DNA of 64,000 nt from the NCBI GenBank assembly GCA_034509755.1, contig CM067549.1:29470001-29534000 (forward strand), read 5' to 3'. A program made the position numbers and the translations under genes. This DNA comes from Anisodus tanguticus. Taxonomy: Eukaryota > Streptophyta > Magnoliopsida > Solanales > Solanaceae. Under the pieces are notes generated by a model that worked only from the letters and a program-made list of their open reading frames with translations, made no database searches and was not told the origin of the DNA. Positions 11,226-23,251 of this stretch are shown piece after piece; position 1 is the stretch's first letter, and every line of letters starts with the position of its first letter.

Positions 11226-13650
11226 AGTTTGACCATGGCTAGTGCAAAGGAGATGGGGGAGAGGTTGATGGCCAAGGGGGCTTGGGGGAGTGGTGGGGAT
11301 GCGACCGGAATGTGGGACAAGACGGCCAGTTGCATTCGGGAGGTTGCTAGAGAAGTGCTAGGGGTCTCGCGGGGTAGCCGTGGTGGGCATCGAGGGGACT
11401 AGTGGTGAAATGGTAAAGTTCAAGAGAAGGTAGAAGCGAAAAAAGCGGCGTATACGAAATTGGCAGAAAGCAAGGTTGAGGTGGAGAAGTGGACGAATAG
11501 GGAACTATATAAGATGGCGCGGAAAGAGGCAAAACTAGCGGTTACGGAGGTGAAAATGACGGCTTCTGAACGTCTATATGTGGAATTAGAGGGGAAAGGC
11601 GAGGATAAGAAGTTGTACAAACTAGCCAAGGCGAAGGAGAGGAGGGCCCGGGATTTGAATCACGTGAGGTGCATCAAGGATAAAGACGACAAAGTGATGG
11701 TTGAGGACGCGCATATTAGCAGAGGTGGTAGTCTTACTTCCATAAACTCTTGAACGAAAAAGAAGATAGAGACATTATGCTGGGAGATCTGGAGCAGTCT
11801 GATAGGTACCGAAATTTTGGGTATTGTGAAAACATTAAGATTGAGAAAGTTCAGGGTGTTGTGCACAGGATGCGCAGGGGACGAGCGACCCGGTCTGATG
11901 AGATCCCAGTTGAATTTTGGAAAAGCGCAGGCAGGGCAGATTCGGAGTGGCTGACGGAGTTGTTTAACGTTATTTTTAAAACGGCGAGGATGCCCGAAGA
12001 ATGGAGGTGGAGTATAATGATTCCTTTGTATAAGAACAAATGTGATATCCAGAGTTGCAACAACTATAGGGGTATCAAGCTGCTAAGCCACACTATGAAA
12101 GTTTGGAAAAGAGTCGTGGATATGAGGGTGAGAAGAGGAGTGACTATCTCCGAGAACCAGTTTGGATTCATGCCGGGGCGGTCGACTACAGAAGCCATCC
12201 ATCTTATTAGGAGGTTGGTAGAGCAGTATAGGGAGAGGAAGAGAGACTTACATATGGTTTTCATCGACCTCGAGAACGACAGTCCCTAGGTTGGTTCTAT
12301 GGAGATGTTTGTGGGTTAGAGGCGTACCTGTGGCATACACTAGGGCAATTAAGGATATGTATGATGGAGCCAAGACCAGGTTACGCACATTAGGAGGAGA
12401 CTCGCAGCACTTTCCAGTGATGATGGAGTTGCACTAGGGATCAGCTCTTAGCCCATTCCTATTTGCCTTGGTGATGGATGGACTGACGCGACAAATCCAA
12501 TGGGAGGTGCTATGGTGTATGTTATTCGCATACGACATAGTCTTGATTGATGAGACTCACGTCAGAGTGAACGCTAAGCTAGAGGTTTGGAGATAGACTC
12601 TGGAGTCAAAACGGTTCAGGTTGAGTAGGACTAAGATAGAATACTTGGAGTGCAACTTCAGTGACGGGAGTGACCTTGAGACAGGCGTGGAGGTGAGGCT
12701 TGACACCCAGGTCATTCCAAAGAAAGGGAGCTTCAAGTACCTCAGGTCTATTATCCAAGATAATTGAGATATTGATGATGATGTCACACATCGTATTAGA
12801 TCAGGATGGATGAAATGGAGTCTTACATCTAGAGTATTGTGCGATAAAAAGGTGCCACCAAAACTTAAAGGCAAATTCTATAGGGTGGTGGTTACACCGA
12901 CCATGTTATACGGGGCGGAGTGTTGGCCGGTCAAAACTTTGCACACCCAAAAGATAAAAGTTGTGAAGATGAGGATGCGGAGATGGATGTGTGGGCATAC
13001 AAGGAGGGATATAATTAGAAATGATGATATCAGGGACAGAGTGGGAGTGACCTCGGTGGAGGATAAGATGCGAGAAGCTAGGTTGAGATAGTTCGGACAC
13101 GTGTAGAGGAGAGACACAAATTCCCCAGTGCGAAAATATGAAAGGTTGGCGATGGACGGGTACAGGAGGGGTAGAGGTAGACCGAGAAAGTATTGGGGAG
13201 AGGTGATTAGACGGGATATGGCGCAGGTGCAACTCACTGAGGATATGACCTTAGATAGGAGGTTATGGAGGACATGTATTACGGTAGAAGGATAGTAGGT
13301 AGTCCAACGTAGTCCTAACTACGCTTACAAACTAATAGTTGTAGTATTATTATTGTAGGCTCGCTTAGCCTATCATATTGACTTATAGTCCCTTGTCGTT
13401 TGATTTATGTTGTTATGTGTATTTTGTTTGTCTTATTTACTTGCATTAGCTAGTGCTTCTTTCTTTTTCAAAATGTGTTGTCATGACTTACGCACTTTGT
13501 GTGTCTTGCTTTGCTTGGGCTTGGGCTTTGTCTTGAGCCGAGGGTCTTTCGAAAACAACCGCTCTAACTATCAAGGTAAAGATAAGGTCTGTGTAAACTT
13601 TACCCTCCCCAGACCCCACATTGTGGGATTTCACTGGGTATGTTGCTGAC
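11226..13650 (+). mobile_element. RTE-type LINE, 5'-truncated, dead
   Basis: The pol reading runs from AKEMGERLMAKGAW through the RT to the C-terminal RGRPRKYWGEVIRRDMAQ. RT blocks seen are RATRSDEIPVEFWKSAG, MIPLYKNKCDIQSCNNYRG, ENQFGFMPGRSTTEAI and MVFIDLEND. The endonuclease half is missing. The catalytic FADD is AYDIVL near 12529, so one Asp is lost, and several stops and frame changes follow (12290, 12435, 12595). After the pol end comes the RTE 3' UTR (GTCCTAACTACGCTTACAAA) and the family tail GGGTCTTTCGAAAACAACC to GGGATTTCACTGGGTATGTTG near 13535-13645. The open frames at 11151-11402, 11460-11753, 11750-12289 and 12810-13091 are pieces of this one pseudogene. Confidence 0.9.
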
Positions 13651-13654
13651 TAAA

Positions 13655-14043
13655 GTGTACTCATTGGACTTATGAGCAATTTTATAGAAGAGTTAACTTC
13701 CCATTTTTTATCTAATGTGGGAAATAACGTATCAAAACTAAAACCCTTTCATGGACAAGTGTTAAGATCTCTTTGCTGCATAGCCAAGGCGTATTCATGC
13801 ATTATGCATAAGTGCATAAATGCCACTTGGCTATGCACTTGTGCATGAATGCCGTTTGGCTACGCAATAAATAGATGGCTAAACACTTGTCCATGAAACG
13901 GTCCGAGTTTTGAAACGCTATTCCCATGTTCCATCAACATGGGAAGATACTTAACTACTTCATAAAATTGTCCCACAAGTTCTAATCAGTCATTTGTATT
14001 TATTAAACCCAACTTTAATTTCATTTGGGACATATATCTTGCA
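13655..14043. repeat. foldback/MITE-like inverted repeat, inner part
   Basis: The left arm (about 13661-13763, ending TTTCATGGACAAGTGTT) pairs with the right arm (about 13880-14000, starting AAACACTTGTCCATGAAA). Matching blocks TTCCCAT..GTGGGAA, CAAAACT and CAATTTTAT..GAAG occur in mirrored order. The loop contains GCACTTGTGCATGAATGCC-type palindromes. A transposase is absent. The outer arm is interrupted on the left by the RTE LINE. Confidence 0.7.
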
Positions 14044-14253
14044 ATATCGTTTTTGTTATCATCATTTTTATACTGCTTTAAATTTTTTGTCTGGGTCTGA
14101 CCGTTTCTCTTGCTTTTCTTGTGTCTATGTTTTGTCTTGAGCTGAGGGTCTTTCAGAAATAATCTCTCTACTTACCAAGGTAGAGGTAAGGTTCATGTGC
14201 AATCTACCCTCCTCAGGCCCCACGTTGTGGAACTTCACTAGGTATGTTGTTGT
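14044..14253 (+). mobile_element. RTE 3' tail insertion, 210 bp, with 14-bp TSD
   Basis: This is a 5'-truncated copy of the RTE 3' UTR and tail, from TTTTGTCTGGGTCTGACCG to GGTATGTTGTTGT. ACATATATCTTGCA is repeated directly on both sides (14030-14043 and 14254-14267). The same body occurs at about 61970-62170 in the larger RTE copy, so this is a LINE tail rather than an independent SINE. Confidence 0.85.
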
Positions 14254-14635
14254 ACATATATCTTGCACTACACGCCTTCTTTTCTAGTTATGGGGCTTGA
14301 AATTGAGTTTTCTACTGTTGATTTTCGACAGTCAACACCAATTAATTTCGTTTCATTTACTCATTGTTGTTACACTACTGATGTTGTTGAACTTTTTCAG
14401 TTTATATTTGAGGGAGATGTGATTTACTGACTATTTTGTTAATTAACTTGGAACCGCTTGTTCCATGAAGTTGACACTTGACTAAGGAGGGGACCAACAC
14501 TAATATATTTTCCTTTTGGTTAGCATATGCTAAGCTCTTTATCACTTTATAGTTTTCTGATGCACAGTAGATAGATCATTGTTGTGTCTTCATCATTGCT
14601 CATACAATCATAGCATTCTTCAATGAAAGCCACTT

Positions 14636-14960
14636 GGCTGTCATCATTGTGCATGATTGCCACTTGGCTATGCACTTGTGCATGAATGTCATTTGGTTAC
14701 ACAGTAAAGAGATGGCTAAACACTTGTTCTTGAAAGGTTTTGAGTTTTGAAACATTATTTCCTACATACCATCAAAATGGGAAGTTACTCGACTCAACAA
14801 GTTCTAATCAATACATGTTAGCCCTTTTTATTTATTAAACCCAAATGCAATGTCACGTGGGACGTATTTCTTATATTCTCCTACTCAACACACGTAACGC
14901 ATTCACTTAATAGTTTAAAAAATATATCAAACATTATGAGCACAAGCGGGCATACAACCT
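14636..14960. repeat. second partial copy of the foldback element (loop plus right arm)
   Basis: CACTTGGCTATGCACTTGTG, GATGGCTAAACACTTGTTC, GTTTTGAAACATTA and AATGGGAAGTTACT repeat the loop and right arm of the element at 13655-14043. It runs further out than that copy, through GTCACGTGGGACG to CATTCACTTAATAG. It therefore pairs with the outer left arm at 11070-11225. Confidence 0.65.
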
Positions 14961-15530
14961 TGTAAGACTGGGGATACGATGTTTTTTGATTGGTAGTGCA
15001 GGCATACAATACAAAGTTGGTACTTGGCACTATAATTCTTTGGTTGGGTTGATCTTTGCTTTGTTTTCTCTGTTTCTTTGGTAACTCCAGAATTCCTTTG
15101 TGCACTTTCTAATTCTATCATTTCCTGCTTGAGAGCCAGTTTTCTAGGTAACTAAGACTACCAAAAAGAGTTATGACAGTCAGCATAATAAAGACATGGG
15201 ACTGAAATCAAGCTTAATTAGGCATTTCTGTTCTATAACATCAATTTTAATTCACAAGCTAAACTTAAGAGTCTTGTCCCCCATTTCAGCAAATGTAAAC
15301 AATAACAATTACTACACCTCTGGCAGAAATGCAGACTCTTGTGTTCCAGCCCTTCCGTGAATCTCATACATAACGAGAACTTAGTGCACCGGGCTACCAT
15401 TTGCCCTAGTTTCATGCAAGTTGGGAGTCGACTATATAAATCCTCAATAACAATGTTCACCACTTTGAGTAAATGGCACCTGAGTTTTGCCTGACCATTC
15501 CTAGTCTTTCAGTTGGCTTGGTTAGGAAGC
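14935..15530. repeat. direct repeat, copy 2 (partner 10135-10690)
   Basis: This segment is collinear with copy 1. It differs by a ~95-bp insertion at about 15325-15420 and by scattered substitutions and small indels. It begins where the outer inverted-repeat arm ends. Confidence 0.7.
15325..15420 (+). mobile_element. short retroposon tail inside direct repeat copy 2
   Basis: The segment from GGCAGAAATGCAGACTC to CTTAGTGCACCGGGCTACC resembles the widespread Solanaceae repeat containing AGTGCACCGGGCTGCC. It is absent from the otherwise collinear copy 1, so it entered after the duplication. The TSD is unclear; CCCTCAGT in copy 1 versus CCCTAGT here marks the site. Confidence 0.55.
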
Positions 15531-17194
15531 ACTTTATATTTTACTTGGTATTTCCTTTTTAAAAATTTCTAACACGTGCTCTGACAAACACATGAGTGAA
15601 GAGAATGAAAAGGCACAAAGAGAGAACTGAAAGCAGAGATGTGTAAAAAAAAGCATAAATCACAAAGAGAGTTTCACTTAGGAAGAATAAATTGATAGAA
15701 AAAGGTACCGTATCAGAGATCCCCATTTTAAGTGGACACCAAATACAACTTCCAATCCAAAATCTGAAAAAGGTCAAGCATGAATTAAACACTTTATACT
15801 TACAAAGATATAAAATTTTATCTCTTCAGCGTGAATAAAGAAGACCTATTAAATGTGAACAAAACCAAAAGGACATTTATGATTGGGGATATTTTGGCAG
15901 ATTATTTGTTAAATACTAGTGAAAAGAACCCGCCCAATGTGTATTCATAAATTTAATTTTTTTTTAAACAGTGTTAATAAATAATTTTAAAAGTAAATTA
16001 TATATTGTGTTTTTATAGTAAGTAATATAACTAATCTCTAAATCTGTAGATCTAATCCTAAATTATTTATTCATTAATTATTAAAAATCTAAAATAATTT
16101 TACATTAATTATCAAAAATCTAAAACAATAGTGCTGGAAAAATAAATTTATGGGAAAATAAGTGGGGCCCATGGTATTATCTTCGGCTGGTACAAAAGTA
16201 ATTAAGCTGAAGTAGAACGGTTTTATTGTAAAGCAAAAAAACAAAAAATCAATTCAACTTCAAGGAGCAGTGAATAGTCGGTACAATATGTTTGAAGATT
16301 CCAAAATAGCCCCATCATGTCAACCGAGGATGCAGGTCAAAGCAACTAGTATAATTTTTCTGAAGGGAACCAAATAATTTATAAAATTGGGCTATTAATT
16401 CCTCATATCATATGCCTACTATATTAGTTTGATTCTACATTTTTTCCTATAAAAAATGCGCCATGTTTGTTAAGTACCGGTTTTTGTGTGCAAATATAAA
16501 TGAGGAAATACTACCATGTGATTTTAGTATATTTTTACTAGCAACTACATAACTATCCAATGTTGAAGTGCAAGAAAAATGGCATGACTCATTTTTCATC
16601 TTGTGATTGTATTGCTTGTACCATAAACTTTGTATAACCAACATTAGTTATATGTCATTCTCCTTAACTAATGTTTATCCTAAGCCATGTTCCTCACTAG
16701 TTGTCCTTTTCTTTGTAATACCAACATCAACATTCCAATTGAGTTATGTATCACACGACATGATAATGGTCGGAGAAAAATAGGGTATCATTTTTGCAAT
16801 ATATAATAAGACAAGATGGATTAAATAGAACCGAGAAGTACCTTAAGTTCATAAGATAATTGAAGTATCAAGGACGAAGACTAAGACATGTAGAAATTCT
16901 TCACGTGGGAACTTATAATAATATTATGTGGTTTTGAGTGTTATAGCTTACATGGTGAGCTTCCTGCCTTTTCCACAATTGAGGTGGGGGTTTGAAATCT
17001 CATCAGTCGAGTAGTATTTCCTTACCTTTTCTTTCCTCACAACAAAAAAAAGAGTATTATAAAAAATAATGTTATGTACAGTCTATTTGTAAATATATAC
17101 TTTTAATTATGTTAATTTGCAATCTTATAACTATTGCTAGATATCGCACGGGTCGATCTCTTTATTCATGTAGTTTTGTTCATACTTTTCAAGT
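15531..17194. other. AT-rich intergenic sequence, no gene seen
   Basis: No protein homology, RNA gene or clear repeat end was recognised. Open frames are below 80 codons and lack family motifs. Confidence 0.5.
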
Positions 17195-17199
17195 ATGTT

Positions 17200-19659
17200 T
17201 GTTACATTCCGTATTTTTGTACATTAAATTGTGTTGTGAGTTAGTCAACGTAAGCTCGGAGAACAGAGTTATTTTTAAGATTATAAGTGTTTAAAATCAT
17301 GTTTAGTAGGTATTGGAAGGGTTGGAGGTTAAGCGAATCAAAAAGAACAAGTTTTGGCGGAATTTCCCGACTTGTGGAGTGACTTATGGACCTTACATTG
17401 GAGGTACAGACCGATGTTATAACCCGTACTTTTGGGATAATACTAGGAGTGCTTAACATGCTAAGAAAATCATGTTATGAGGTATTTGAATCGAACATAT
17501 CTTGAAGTCAAGCAAGTTGTAAAATAAAAGTCGGCAAAAGTTATCGCAAGTTACGTTTATAAGCTTAATAAAATTTAGGTCTGATGTCACTGAGCTTTTC
17601 TCCCAATATACTTGGTGTTACGGGATAATCCACCCACCAAATTGAAGGTCTACGGGTCTAGTTTCTACTGCATTAAATCGTTCGTCGATGCGACATTGAG
17701 GTAGGTAGATATGCGTATTTTAGTCGGACTGCGTAGGCAGCCCTTTGGGACCTACATAGGTGGTGGATGTTTATCCACCTATTTAAAAGAAATGCTAGGC
17801 TCATTTCAAGTCATTTTCGACCAGTTCTCATTCCTCACAACCTCTAAAGGCTCTGTAAGGGTTTATACATGATACAAAGGTGAAATCAAAGGTAGATAAC
17901 ATAAATTCAACGTCGAGAATCTCATGGTGCTAGTAGATCGTAATTTCTCTTTGTTGTTGTTGATTTAGAGTTTACCCCAAATTGAAGTAATCTCATATTA
18001 AAGTTGTATTAGTTGTTTGAGGTAAGATTATACTCCTTCATGTATTTGAGATCATTTGGGTCATAGCTAAGATCGTTTGGTTGAGAACTTGTGAAATAAA
18101 GATTGGAAATTGAATTTGAGATATTGTAGTATGTTGAACTGTTTTAAGGTGTTGTCTTGCTGGATTGAGGTAATAATTCTCCTATTCAAAATGTATTTAA
18201 GCTTATCCAAGTCATGGATAAGTTGTTGGATGAAAAAAATACAGAATTACTATCAAAAAACGTATATGATGTTGTTGTTGTCATGTGAGCTATTTAGAAG
18301 TTGTTCTAAGTTAATTTGTGGCTAGAAATTGATGGGTATGATGTGATTGTTGTTGTTATTGTTGTTTTGAATTAAGGGATGTAAAATAAACAGGGGGAGA
18401 TGATGTATGGTTTACTATAAATCGAGCTTGCCACTTGATATGTGGTATACTAGTGTTTCCTTAATTTGACGAGAGTATTATTGTTGTTGTTGTTGTAGAT
18501 TAAGGTGTTCTACGAGCTGCTTTGTTGTGAAGTGAGTTGACGAAGGTATGTAAAGGCTATTTCTCTCTCCCTTTTTGGCATGAATCCATATAAAAATGAC
18601 TTCTAAACAAACCTATCAAAAGAAAAGTCTTAGATCATATCTTCCATCTAGAGTTGTTATCGTTCTTTCATCATACTTGTCCCTTGTCAGGAGTACATTC
18701 CATGTTTAGTACTTGTCCTTTATAGAAGAATAGTAGATAGTCGTATATACAGTACTTACAGATGTTGCATTGATATTGAGATTGTCACCGAGCCTCTTAT
18801 GGTCGGGTAAACTTCCACCGAGCCTCAAATGGTCGGGTAGACTTCCGTCGAGCCTCACACGGACATGTAGACTCACACCTAGCCTTATATATGGCGCGGT
18901 AGCTTATTGTTGTATTATGTATATGAGTTGAGTCAGAAGCAGGTAAGTATACTCTTAGATTATCTTTGACTCTTAGTTATGTTTAGTGGTTATATATTTC
19001 AATTCAGTTTATGTTTCAGTTATTCAGTTTGTATTACATGCTCGGTATATTATTTGGTATTGACGCCCCTTTGTTGGGGCGCTGCATTTCATGCTTGAAG
19101 GTCCTAAGAGACAGACAGATAGACCTCCCCAGTAATTGTGCTAGGGTTCAGCTTGATTGGTAAGGTCTACATCATCCGGAGTTACCAAGTCTAGAGTTTG
19201 AGGTTATTATGTATATTACAGACGGTACAGGTAGGTTGGGGCCCTGTCCCGACTATAGTACAACATTGTTCTCCCCAAAGGCTTGTAGACATGTTCAGTA
19301 TGTCAGCATGGTGGCTGTATCAGCCCTTGTATATGTTATTTTGGGTTTGCTGTTTTGTAGACACTCATGGTGGCCTTGTCGGCCCGTATATATGTATATA
19401 TCTTTTGGATTTATCCCATGCCAGTTGAGATAGTTATCGTTTACAGATTATTCAGAGTACGATCTTGTCGGCCTATGATATCGTTGATTGGTTATAGGTT
19501 GGCCTTGTCGGCCTATGACATTGTTGATTGGTTATAGGTTGGCCTCGTCGGCCCCTATGATTTGTTTGTCTTCAGAATCCATGAGCTACAGGTTGGTACG
19601 CTCGAGGTCAAGTGAGGTACCAGATGCCGACCATGCCTTCCCTGGTTTGAGGCGTGACA
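17200..19659 (+). mobile_element. Ty3/gypsy solo LTR (LTR A, 2460 bp)
   Basis: The LTR starts TGTTACATTCCG, ends GAGGCGTGACA and is flanked on both sides by ATGTT (17195-17199 and 19660-19664), a perfect 5-bp TSD. It contains the LTR landmarks TTGTTGGGGCGCTGCATTTCATG and GGGGCCCTGTCCCGACTATAG, shared with LTR E. No internal region lies beside it, so it is a solo LTR left by recombination. The open frames at 19198-19433 and 19488-19802 are LTR sequence, not genes. Confidence 0.88.
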
Positions 19660-19687
19660 ATGTTAGTGGGTTCTTGCGATTCATTTA

Positions 19688-21683
19688 TGTTATGACTCAA
19701 ATTTCTTTAGTTGTGATGACACTCGACTATCCTAGGTCAAGCGAACCAAGGCACACGTTAACCCCATTATTATACGCAAAAGCAAATACAATTGAAGTCT
19801 AACATGTACAAAGATATTACAATGTGAAAAGAAAACCCGAATACATATTCAAATTTCCAAGAACTGGTGTTGCATTGTCATGAGCAAAATTAAAGATAAA
19901 AAGGTACAAAGGTCTCAACCAGTACAAGGTTCGAGAATAAAAATGTGATAACATAAAGGTACAAAAGACGTTGTAGCCACTACAGTAGAAGCTAAGCAGC
20001 TCACCACCAAGCTCGATCCTCAAGCCGGAACTTGATCACGAACTGTACTATTATTAGGCTCTGAACCTGCATAAAAAGTGCAACAGTGTAATATGAGTGC
20101 GATAGACAACGTGTACCCAATAAGTCTCTCATTGACCACTCTCAACAGGGTAGTGGACTATAGTTACTTAAAGACACCTTATCTTTAACTTGTGTAGTTT
20201 ATATGGAGATATAAGGGAAATGAGAAAATAACATGAACATAGACATTTAATTAACAGCTAAAAATAAATCAAATCAAGTAAACAGTTAAGAAATAACAGT
20301 AAAGGTGGAACCTTTATCACATAATTCAATTCTCAAAATTAGTTGATCAACTGTTTCACAACTAGAATGCACACCCCAATGGGATTTTAAGACGGTGATA
20401 TCCGCACGCGCATGTGATCATATTAATGATCTCACTGACTCAATAGTTCCCACATATCTCTTTTCCAATCCAAACTGATGAATAGTCCCCGGATTCGTAT
20501 CAAACTAGACTCACATAGTCCTTATTAATATATCTACATCAAACTCACACGGGCGCCAACACTGTGTCAATATAGGACTCACGCAGTCCCTAAATCTTCA
20601 TTTTAAAGCTCCACAATAGTGTCATATTAAAAATAAGGAGCAGAGAAAGAATCACACAGAGCACAACATATAGCAGTTAAATCATGAATTTCAATGAATA
20701 TAAAGATAGATTATGCTTCCCTAATATATAACTAGCTCAAATTCATCAATAACGCATAGATATAATGTTCTACTCATCAAAACATGAATATAGAAATTAA
20801 ATCTAAAATCTAGCATTTCAAATAATCCTTCTTTCACACTTGATAGTCATATATATGCTCGTCATTACATATATACGTATCCCCTCATATTATAAATCGT
20901 GTACATCATATAAGTTGGGGAAAAAATCTCCTACTAAGGTCAAAGTCTTAACTTACCTCAATTAAAGTGATTTTTCACCCTTTTACAACTGTCTTTTCAC
21001 TCCCAACGCGTACAAATGACTCAAAACTAGCGAAAAAAATTTCGAAAATGCTAAATAAAGTTAAGAAATCAATCTCTAAAATTTAACACGCCATCAAGGT
21101 CAATGTCAATAATATTCAAATCTGAGCCCTATAGTCAAAATTCAAAATTGATTTCATAAGCAGGTTAGCCATGACTCCACGAGTCCAAATTTATAATTAG
21201 ATTTCAAATTCGATATCAAATCGATGCTCAAAACTCTCAATTTAACTCTCTTAAAACTAGGACAAAAGTCATCAATTTTCCCTTCAAAATTTTATGATTA
21301 TAGAGCTAAATCTAGCATAGATTTGTATATAATTACAGGAAATTATTATAGAATTGTTACCTCGGTAATATGGTGATCCAAGTTGAATTTTTCTCAAAAT
21401 CGTGGTTTTGCTCTCTAAAAATTGAGTTAGAATGATGAAAATCTCAAAATTAGCCACTTCTATATTACAGGGAGTCGGGTTGCCTATCTCACAAATGCGA
21501 TCAAGTCATTGAAAAGCGATAGCACAAGAAGAAATTAAATTAGCTATGGTAAAATTTATTTTCTTATTCTAAGACTCATCTGAACTACTCTGGTCCCAAC
21601 CTGAACCCCTTAAATTGACTTGTTCTAAGTTTTAGATCTGAAACAGAGCCTTAAAACTTAAAATTAAGAGTCGGTTCATTACA
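19688..21683 (-). mobile_element. gypsy LTR remnant (LTR B), minus orientation
   Basis: On the plus strand the segment begins TGTTATGACTCAAATTTC and goes on GATGACACTCGA..GTCAAGCGAACC, matching the outer end of LTRs D and F. It ends CGGTTCATTACA. The following TTAGAAAAATGTTCCCTC resembles a decayed polypurine-tract region of the same family. No TSD was found, so the ends are approximate. It lies only 24 bp from the TSD of LTR A. Confidence 0.55.
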
Positions 21684-23251
21684 TCACCCATCACTTAGAA
21701 AAATGTTCCCTCTGAGTTAAGGTGATTATTGTGTGAATTGATTTGCATGCTTAACATCACTCCAAATATCTTGTACACTTGATGGTAACTGTGTTGCATG
21801 AATTCTTTTCGTACATTGTCTTTATACCTTGTGTGAGCATGCGGATGTCCATGATTGTTTATTGATGATTCATTTTGATTTATGTCAGATGAGATCTTAT
21901 TTCGGGCCGAGTTATGATATCTTGAGCCTGACGAGCCAATTGTTGAGATGGATAGCACGATGGGATCTGGTTTTGTGCTGGTATATGGATAACATGATTT
22001 TCTCCATGGTTCACGCTCTCAGACGCACCCGTTGAAGTTAGTGTGTCTGAATAAATATGGTTATTGTATTTCATTTCATCTTTATCTGGTGTGTTTCAAA
22101 TTCTTGAGGTGAAGTATGCTTATTTGCTCTATCCTAGATTCAGAGTCCTACTTGGTTCTGTTGAGTTAATTATCTCTTATCTGACGATTATTTAACTGTT
22201 GAGATTTATATTTGTTAAAGTGTAGATGGATGTATTTCAAAGACAAAACCTCGCCACTACTTTATTTGGGTCAGTCAATGATACTTAATGAGTACACATT
22301 GATCACATACTCATGCTACATTTGTTACTCTTTTGTGGAGACTTAGATATGTGCACTAGTGGAGCATCCGGACCCACTTGACTTGGTAGTTGTTTCATAT
22401 AGATCTCGAGATGAGCTATCTGACTGATCCGCAACACCGGAGTCTATCTCTCTGCTAGTTTGTCTATGGCATATACCCTTAAGAATCATGTTCTTTTAGC
22501 AACTATACAAGAAGGGAAAGATGTGGAATAAGTAATGAAGTACAAATTGCTCATGTGCTGAGGGAGGGAATACACTTGCAAAAAATTTCACTAACCTAGA
22601 TTTTAATTTTGCAGGTACCTATCAATTTAACACATTTCAGGAATCGCCTTTTACTGAAATGAAAATTCTCAGTTTAGATAAAAGTCACACTCCTTTCATT
22701 AGATCAAGGACTATCAAAAGAAGACTTCAGAACTGAGGCTTCTTACAATTAACACACAACTGACAAAAGAATATTTAAGTGTGAAGAGAAGAAGATAGTA
22801 GATTGGAGACGTATTATCCTCAGCTTATTTAGAGAAAGAAACTACAGTTTGGATCCACAAAATCATCACCAGATCCTTTTTTATGTGTGGTATTAATATC
22901 TTTGATGCTCATTCTATTACAAAAAGAACTAGGGGTGACAATATCCAGTCTCTACTCTAGTTTTGTCTTTTAGCTGGCGTAGATACAAATTGGATATAAT
23001 GTTGAAGAAACTGAGATTAGTTAGCTGCAGAATTGTCCACATAAAGAATTTCTTCAGTGGGTTTTGATTTCATAGTACATGGTGATAGATCTACAATGTT
23101 TAGAAATGGTATCAAACCAAGTGAGCTGGACTTCTTACACACATAACAATTTGTTTCTGGAAAGACAGTGGATCATATCAATCAATGCTCTCTAAAACCC
23201 TAAAGTGAAACCCCACACAACCGCCAAACCTCTACTATCCCACTAGCCACT
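21684..23251. other. unassigned repetitive-looking DNA
   Basis: There is no gene. The part at about 22230-22480 (GTACACATTGATCACATACTC, CACTTGACTTGGTAG, GATCTCGAGATGAGC) has the look of an old LTR but could not be matched to another copy in the window. The right part is probably the 5' region of the L1 remnant that follows. Confidence 0.35.

Noticed and set aside
15708..15726. Possible thioredoxin exon 1 on the minus strand (ATG GGG ATC TCT GAT ACG then GT)
   Set aside because: It gives MGISDT in phase 0, but six codons and a GT are easily found by chance and it would need a 6.8-kb intron through several repeats.
19198..19802. Several plus-strand frames of 74-104 codons
   Set aside because: They fall inside LTR A, or run over its TSD, and show no family motifs.
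23100..23125. TGGTATCAAACCA as a copia primer site
   Set aside because: It resembles TGGTATCAGAGCC, but no LTR end precedes it and an L1 ORF1 follows.
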